A stretch of DNA of 64,000 bases, taken from a virus. Shown one piece after another: positions 60,727 through 64,000 of the stretch. The translations under genes and the position numbers were made by a program. The notes beneath the pieces are model-generated. The model made no database searches. It worked only from the letters and a program-made list of their open reading frames with translations, and was not told where the DNA came from. The first letter of the stretch is position 1, and every line of letters begins with the position of its first letter. The DNA is taken from the IMG/VR virus record IMGVR_UViG_3300000101_000008, positions 37,269 to 101,268 of that record; one strand, written 5' to 3'.

Positions 60727-61095
60727 TTACTTAGGTTTCTTAACCAGTTGTACTGATTTGCGCTTAACTCTTTTTATAGTTAGGTTGTTTAAGTTTACAC
60801 AAGGACCTATGGTTACTTTTACATCTTTGCTGTTCATTGTTTGAATAGCATAACGGAAGTATTCCATTTCTTTACGCAAAAAGATATTAATAGGAATCAT
60901 TCTATTTGATTCCCACCACCATACATCTCCCATTTCAAGTAATTTTTTCTTTTCGACTTCTGATTTTAAGTTGGTGTATACGTACATCGATGTAACGTAT
61001 TGATCTTGATTTATAATTATACCAACGTATTCGTTTCCACCATAATGGACAACACTGATAAATGGGAAGTTATTTTCTATATCTTTTAATAGCAT
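60727..61095 (-). CDS. Conserved hypothetical protein of marine T4-like phages
   Basis: This 122-residue protein starts LLKDIENNFPFISVVHYGGN and contains YVGIIINQDQYVTSMYVY and GDVWWWESNRMIPINIFL. The latter resembles a hypothetical family seen near primase genes in cyanophages. The ATG at 61095 was preferred to 61122 because the latter would overlap the divergent gene's start and add a poor, non-conserved stretch. It ends 9 bases before the 60717 gene start. Function unknown; it is basic at the C-terminus (KRVKRKSVQLVKKPK). Confidence 0.65.
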   Translation of the reverse strand: MLLKDIENNFPFISVVHYGGNEYVGIIINQDQYVTSMYVYTNLKSEVEKKKLLEMGDVWWWESNRMIPINIFLRKEMEYFRYAIQTMNSKDVKVTIGPCVNLNNLTIKRVKRKSVQLVKKPK

Positions 61096-61103
61096 GTTTT
61101 TCC

Positions 61104-61111
61104 GATAAATA
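61104..61111 (+). promoter_or_regulatory. Late-type box GATAAATA, leaderless position
   Basis: TCCGATAAATACTTTTATGC: the box ends 6 bases before the ATG at 61117, so the predicted transcription start is the A of the start codon. It is one of the few late boxes among replication genes. Confidence 0.6.
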
Positions 61112-61116
61112 CTTTT

Positions 61117-61911
61117 ATGCAAACTTTAAGATATTTAGCACCAAATAGAATCGAGGTCCTAGCAAATGAAGCAGGACACGTTACGGAGTATAGACCAGTG
61201 TATAGCAGACAGTTAAATGTATATAGAGGCATAGATAATGTGCTTGAATTTAAATTACTAAACCCAGACCAAAAACCATTAGATGTAGATAGATACACAC
61301 CTAAGTTTGTTGCGTTTGATGAAAACAATGTACAAGTACTTTCGTATGAAGGTGTTAACTTACAAGAGGGTGATAGTACTGCATATACTAAAAAAGGTTT
61401 GTTTAAAGTTACAGTTACAGAAAACGATCTATTAAACGTAAAAGATCAGTTCTTAACATATAACATATATCTAATTGACTTCGATGGTACTAACGTATTA
61501 ACATATGCTAACGAATGGTTTGATGCTACAGGTATTATAAATGTTAAGAGTCATGCGTTTCCAGGACCAGTTGAAACAAAGTCTATAAAGACACTTGCTA
61601 AACTTACATCTAATGCTACAGAATGGCACAGTAGAGATACAGTAGATGCACAGCCAGGTATTAACGGTAATGAAGCATTACATACAGCAGTTGTATACAC
61701 AGACGGATACGAAGGTGATATTGTAGTACAAGCAACACTTGATGATCAGGTAACAGACTATACGCCTTGGGCTGATGTAAAACAAGTAGCATTCACAGGT
61801 GCTGAAACAGAACCAACACCAATAAACTTTAACGGTGTATTTTCATACATACGTTTCAAAAGTACAGCAGATCCAACAAACAAAATATCTAAAATACTCG
61901 TTCGAAACTGA
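61117..61911 (+). CDS. Probable virion structural protein (beta-rich)
   Basis: This 264-residue protein is beta-strand rich. Segments include YRPVYSRQLNVYRGIDNVLEF, FLTYNIYLIDFDGTNVLTY and NFNGVFSYIRFKSTADPTNK at the end, and no catalytic motif is visible. The pattern looks like an Ig-like structural domain pair from a baseplate or fibre protein. The late-type promoter supports a structural role even though it lies beside primase. No ribosome site precedes the ATG. Confidence 0.65.
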   Translation: MQTLRYLAPNRIEVLANEAGHVTEYRPVYSRQLNVYRGIDNVLEFKLLNPDQKPLDVDRYTPKFVAFDENNVQVLSYEGVNLQEGDSTAYTKKGLFKVTVTENDLLNVKDQFLTYNIYLIDFDGTNVLTYANEWFDATGIINVKSHAFPGPVETKSIKTLAKLTSNATEWHSRDTVDAQPGINGNEALHTAVVYTDGYEGDIVVQATLDDQVTDYTPWADVKQVAFTGAETEPTPINFNGVFSYIRFKSTADPTNKISKILVRN

Positions 61912-61940
61912 TTGACATTACTTTAAATCTCTGCTATAAT
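61912..61940 (+). promoter_or_regulatory. Perfect sigma70 consensus promoter of the primase gene, leaderless position
   Basis: TTGACA (61912-61917), 17 bases, TATAAT (61935-61940), with TG one base before the -10 (extended -10). The -10 ends 7 bases before the primase ATG, so the predicted start is its A and no ribosome site is present. Confidence 0.85.
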
Positions 61941-61946
61941 AATAGT

Positions 61947-62930
61947 ATGAGTGTAGTAAACGATACAGTTCTGACATACTTGCCGTCTAAGCGGAAACAA
62001 ACGCCTAGTGGCTGGATATCTTTTAATGCTACGTGTTGCCATCACAATGGTCACGCCGCAGACACTCGAGGACGTGGTGGCTTAATAAGCAACCCAGATG
62101 GAGGCGTAAGTTATCATTGCTTTAACTGCGGCTTCAAAGCATCCTGGCAACCGGGCAGGTCTTTCTCACATAAACTGCGTAAACTTCTCCAATGGATGGG
62201 AGCGCCTGATGACGTAGTCAACAAGGTGGCATTAGAAGTGATGAGAGAGAATGAAGGTGTTGAAGCAAAAACGTTAATAGCGCAACTGCCGACATTCAAT
62301 ACTGTTCCGTTGCCAGATGATGCGATTAAGATAACAGACATAACAGACTTCAACAAGTACAGCATGGCAGTACTTGAATACATGGCCGCTCGTGGATTAA
62401 ACACAGATGACACAAACTATTACTGGAGCCCCAGCTTAGGGTATCGTGATAGATTGATCATACCCTTCTACTTTGAAGGTAGGGTAGTAGGTTGGACTGG
62501 TCGTAGTGTCAACCCAGACAAGAAGCCCAAGTACTTAACTGAGGTACAACCTGGATACGTATACGGACTAGACGAACAGGGCTATGCTAAATCCTTTGCT
62601 ATATTGTGTGAGGGTCAGATAGACGCTATACACATACAAGGTACAGCACTGGGTGGGTCAGAGATAAATGACCAACAGTCTATGCTACTCAACAGATTGC
62701 AGAAGCAAATCATAGTATGCCCTGACAGAGATAAAGCAGGGTCCAAACTTGTAGAGCAAGCAATCGACCTAGGGTGGAGTGTAAGTATGCCCGAATGGAC
62801 AGAAGACATCTGTGATATAGGCGAAGCAGTAGAACGCTATGGTAGACTGTATACATTGTACAGCATAGCAAATACAGCAGAAGATAGCCCACTTAAAATA
62901 AGACTTAGAGCAAAGAAATGGTTTGCCTAA
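61947..62930 (+). CDS. gp61: DNA primase gp61
   Basis: This 327-residue primase has an N-terminal zinc-binding domain with CCHHNGHAADTRGRGG and YHCFNCGFK (about residues 30-70). The Toprim core has AILCEGQIDAIHIQGTALGGS (about 215-235) and IIVCPDRDKAGSKLVEQ (about 252-268), with the catalytic acidic residues in place. T4 gp61 is 342 residues. It makes RNA primers for lagging-strand synthesis together with helicase gp41. The mRNA is predicted to be leaderless, from a perfect promoter. gp41 follows after 42 bases with its own promoter. Confidence 0.9.
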   Translation: MSVVNDTVLTYLPSKRKQTPSGWISFNATCCHHNGHAADTRGRGGLISNPDGGVSYHCFNCGFKASWQPGRSFSHKLRKLLQWMGAPDDVVNKVALEVMRENEGVEAKTLIAQLPTFNTVPLPDDAIKITDITDFNKYSMAVLEYMAARGLNTDDTNYYWSPSLGYRDRLIIPFYFEGRVVGWTGRSVNPDKKPKYLTEVQPGYVYGLDEQGYAKSFAILCEGQIDAIHIQGTALGGSEINDQQSMLLNRLQKQIIVCPDRDKAGSKLVEQAIDLGWSVSMPEWTEDICDIGEAVERYGRLYTLYSIANTAEDSPLKIRLRAKKWFA

Positions 62931-62937
62931 ATATAGA

Positions 62938-62966
62938 TTGACAACTAACGTAGTAGGATATATAGT
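62938..62966 (+). promoter_or_regulatory. Sigma70-type promoter of the helicase gene, leaderless position
   Basis: TTGACA (62938-62943), 17 bases, TATAGT (62961-62966). The -10 ends 7 bases before the helicase ATG at 62973, the same spacing as at 50607 and 61947. No ribosome site is present. Confidence 0.75.
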
Positions 62967-62972
62967 ACACAT

Positions 62973-64000
62973 ATGACAACAAGACAAAACACAGACTATG
63001 GTTATGATATACAGAAAGTATATCTAGAGATGATGCTATCGGACGCTGAGAGCTTTGTACGCTGTCAGGCAGTATTTGATCCAGATAGTTTTGACAGAAG
63101 ACTAAAAGCACCAGCAGAGTTTCTTAACAATTATGTTAGTGAACACAATGCATTGCCTACACTTGATATGATCAATGCGGCAACTGATGTTAAATTAAAA
63201 GACGTAGGCGAACTACAAGAGAATCATTATGATTGGTTACTTGCAGAGTTTGAAACGTTTAGTAAACACAAAGCACTAGAGGCGGCGATCTTAAAGAGTG
63301 CTGACTTACTAGAGAATGGTGACTATGGACAGTGTGAAGACTTGGTCAAGAAGGCTGTACAGATTGGCTTACAAAAAGACTTGGGTACAAACTACTGGGC
63401 AGATCCAAGAGCAAGACTAGAAGGCATCAAGAGTACAAACGGACAGGTAAGCACAGGTTGGCCAGCTATGGACAAGAAATTGTTTGGTGGCTTCAACAGA
63501 GGCGAGCTTAACATCTTTGCAGGTGGTTCGGGTGCAGGTAAGAGTTTGTTCTTAGCAAACATTGGTGTTAACATGGCCGAGAAAGGTCTTAACGTGATCT
63601 ACTTGACACTAGAGCTTGCAGAGAGTCTAGTTAGTATGAGACTTGATAGTATGACCACAGGCATTCCAAGTCGTGATGTGTTTAAGAGCATTGACGATGT
63701 TGAAATGAAAGTTAAGATGATTGGCAAGAAGAGCGGTAAGTTCCAAGTCAAGTATATGCCTAGTGGTAAGACAGCAAATGATGTACGTAGTTACATTAAA
63801 GAGTATGAGATTAAAACAGGTACTAAGGTAGACTGTTTGTTGATTGACTACTTAGACTTGTTGATGCCAGCAAGCACAAAGGTAAGTGCAGAGAACTTGT
63901 TTGTCAAAGACAAGTACGTAAGTGAAGAACTACGTAACCTAGCAATGGAATTGAACACAGTGTTTGTTACAGCGGCACAGTTGAATCGTGGTGCTGTTGA
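62973..64000 (+). CDS. gp41: Replicative DNA helicase gp41 (3' end outside the window)
   Basis: At least 342 residues are visible; the frame is open to the window edge. The N-terminal ~150 residues are helical (DnaB-type N-domain). The RecA-like motor has Walker A FAGGSGAGKSLFL (about residues 180-192), an IYLTLELAESLVSMRLDSM helix and Walker B VDCLLIDYLDLLMP (about 286-299). FVTAAQLNRG appears near the end. T4 gp41 is 475 residues. It unwinds the fork ahead of the polymerase and works with primase gp61. It has its own leaderless-type promoter. Confidence 0.9.
   Translation, partial: MTTRQNTDYGYDIQKVYLEMMLSDAESFVRCQAVFDPDSFDRRLKAPAEFLNNYVSEHNALPTLDMINAATDVKLKDVGELQENHYDWLLAEFETFSKHKALEAAILKSADLLENGDYGQCEDLVKKAVQIGLQKDLGTNYWADPRARLEGIKSTNGQVSTGWPAMDKKLFGGFNRGELNIFAGGSGAGKSLFLANIGVNMAEKGLNVIYLTLELAESLVSMRLDSMTTGIPSRDVFKSIDDVEMKVKMIGKKSGKFQVKYMPSGKTANDVRSYIKEYEIKTGTKVDCLLIDYLDLLMPASTKVSAENLFVKDKYVSEELRNLAMELNTVFVTAAQLNRGAV

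Noticed and set aside
62931-62937. TAAATA after the primase gene as a late promoter
   Set aside because: CCTAAATATAG overlaps the stop codon and the -35 of a much better sigma70-type promoter; nothing downstream fits a late start from it.
1-64000. tRNA genes, CRISPR arrays, insertion sequences, photosynthesis genes
   Set aside because: I looked in the gaps between genes and saw no cloverleaf, direct-repeat array, transposase or psbA-type gene; all gaps are below about 140 bases.

Overview
This window is part of the genome of a T4-like (contractile-tailed) bacteriophage, most plausibly a marine one infecting a Gram-negative host. It is AT-rich and tightly packed on both strands, with many stop/start overlaps of the TAATG or ATGA type. 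The T4 core genes recognised are neck gp13/gp14, tail completion gp15, sheath gp18, tube gp19, head completion gp4, terminase gp16/gp17, gp32, UvsX, UvsY, UvsW, primase gp61, helicase gp41 and a probable clamp loader gp62. The marine T4-like style shows in the long modular fibre proteins, the DnaE-like mini-protein and the 2OG-Fe(II) oxygenases. SAR11 or another alphaproteobacterium fits the AT-richness and the absence of photosynthesis genes here, but the host cannot be fixed from sequence alone. No tRNA, rRNA, CRISPR array or insertion sequence was seen.

Layout. 1-20.5 kb (+): virion adhesion module. It holds a giant repeat/beta-helix/propeller protein cut by the window edge, a small protein, an S74-chaperone fibre, three tandem paralogous adhesin-like proteins, two unknown proteins, a U32-like iron-sulfur-type protein and a methyltransferase. 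It ends with two modular fibre proteins flanking a subtilisin-like protease; the second of these fibres ends in a cupredoxin-like domain. 20.4-24.4 kb (-): gp14, gp15, Nudix, cupin and a small protein. 24.4-38.5 kb (mostly +): gp13, a dNMP-kinase-like gene, an antisense HNH gene, gp18, gp19, a tube-like protein, gp4, gp16, gp17 and large unknown virion-type proteins. 38.6-41.5 kb: gp32, uvsX, uvsY. 41.5-50.6 kb: a glycan island with an FkbM methyltransferase, a HAD protein, a cytidylyltransferase-cupin fusion, four KpsC/S-like transferases and four DxD glycosyltransferases. 50.6-64 kb: an unknown early gene, uvsW, cupin, queuosine-precursor-type transporter, methyltransferase, 2OG oxygenases, KdsA, KdsB, gp62-like, mini-DnaE, primase and helicase (cut by the edge).

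How it fits together. Two promoter classes can be read. Sigma70-like sites (TTGACA, about 17 bases, TATAAT) lie before replication and metabolism genes. A T4-late-like box ([GA][AT]TAAATA) lies before structural genes and parts of the glycan island. At seven genes the box sits so close to the ATG that the predicted transcription start falls on the A of the start codon, implying leaderless mRNAs for both promoter classes. KdsA and KdsB would make and activate Kdo. The KpsC/S-like and DxD transferases could assemble a Kdo-containing glycan on the cell surface or the virion, with late-type promoters at two points. This Kdo/glycan system, the 188-residue DnaE-like protein, the triplicated adhesins and the leaderless promoter design are the most notable points.
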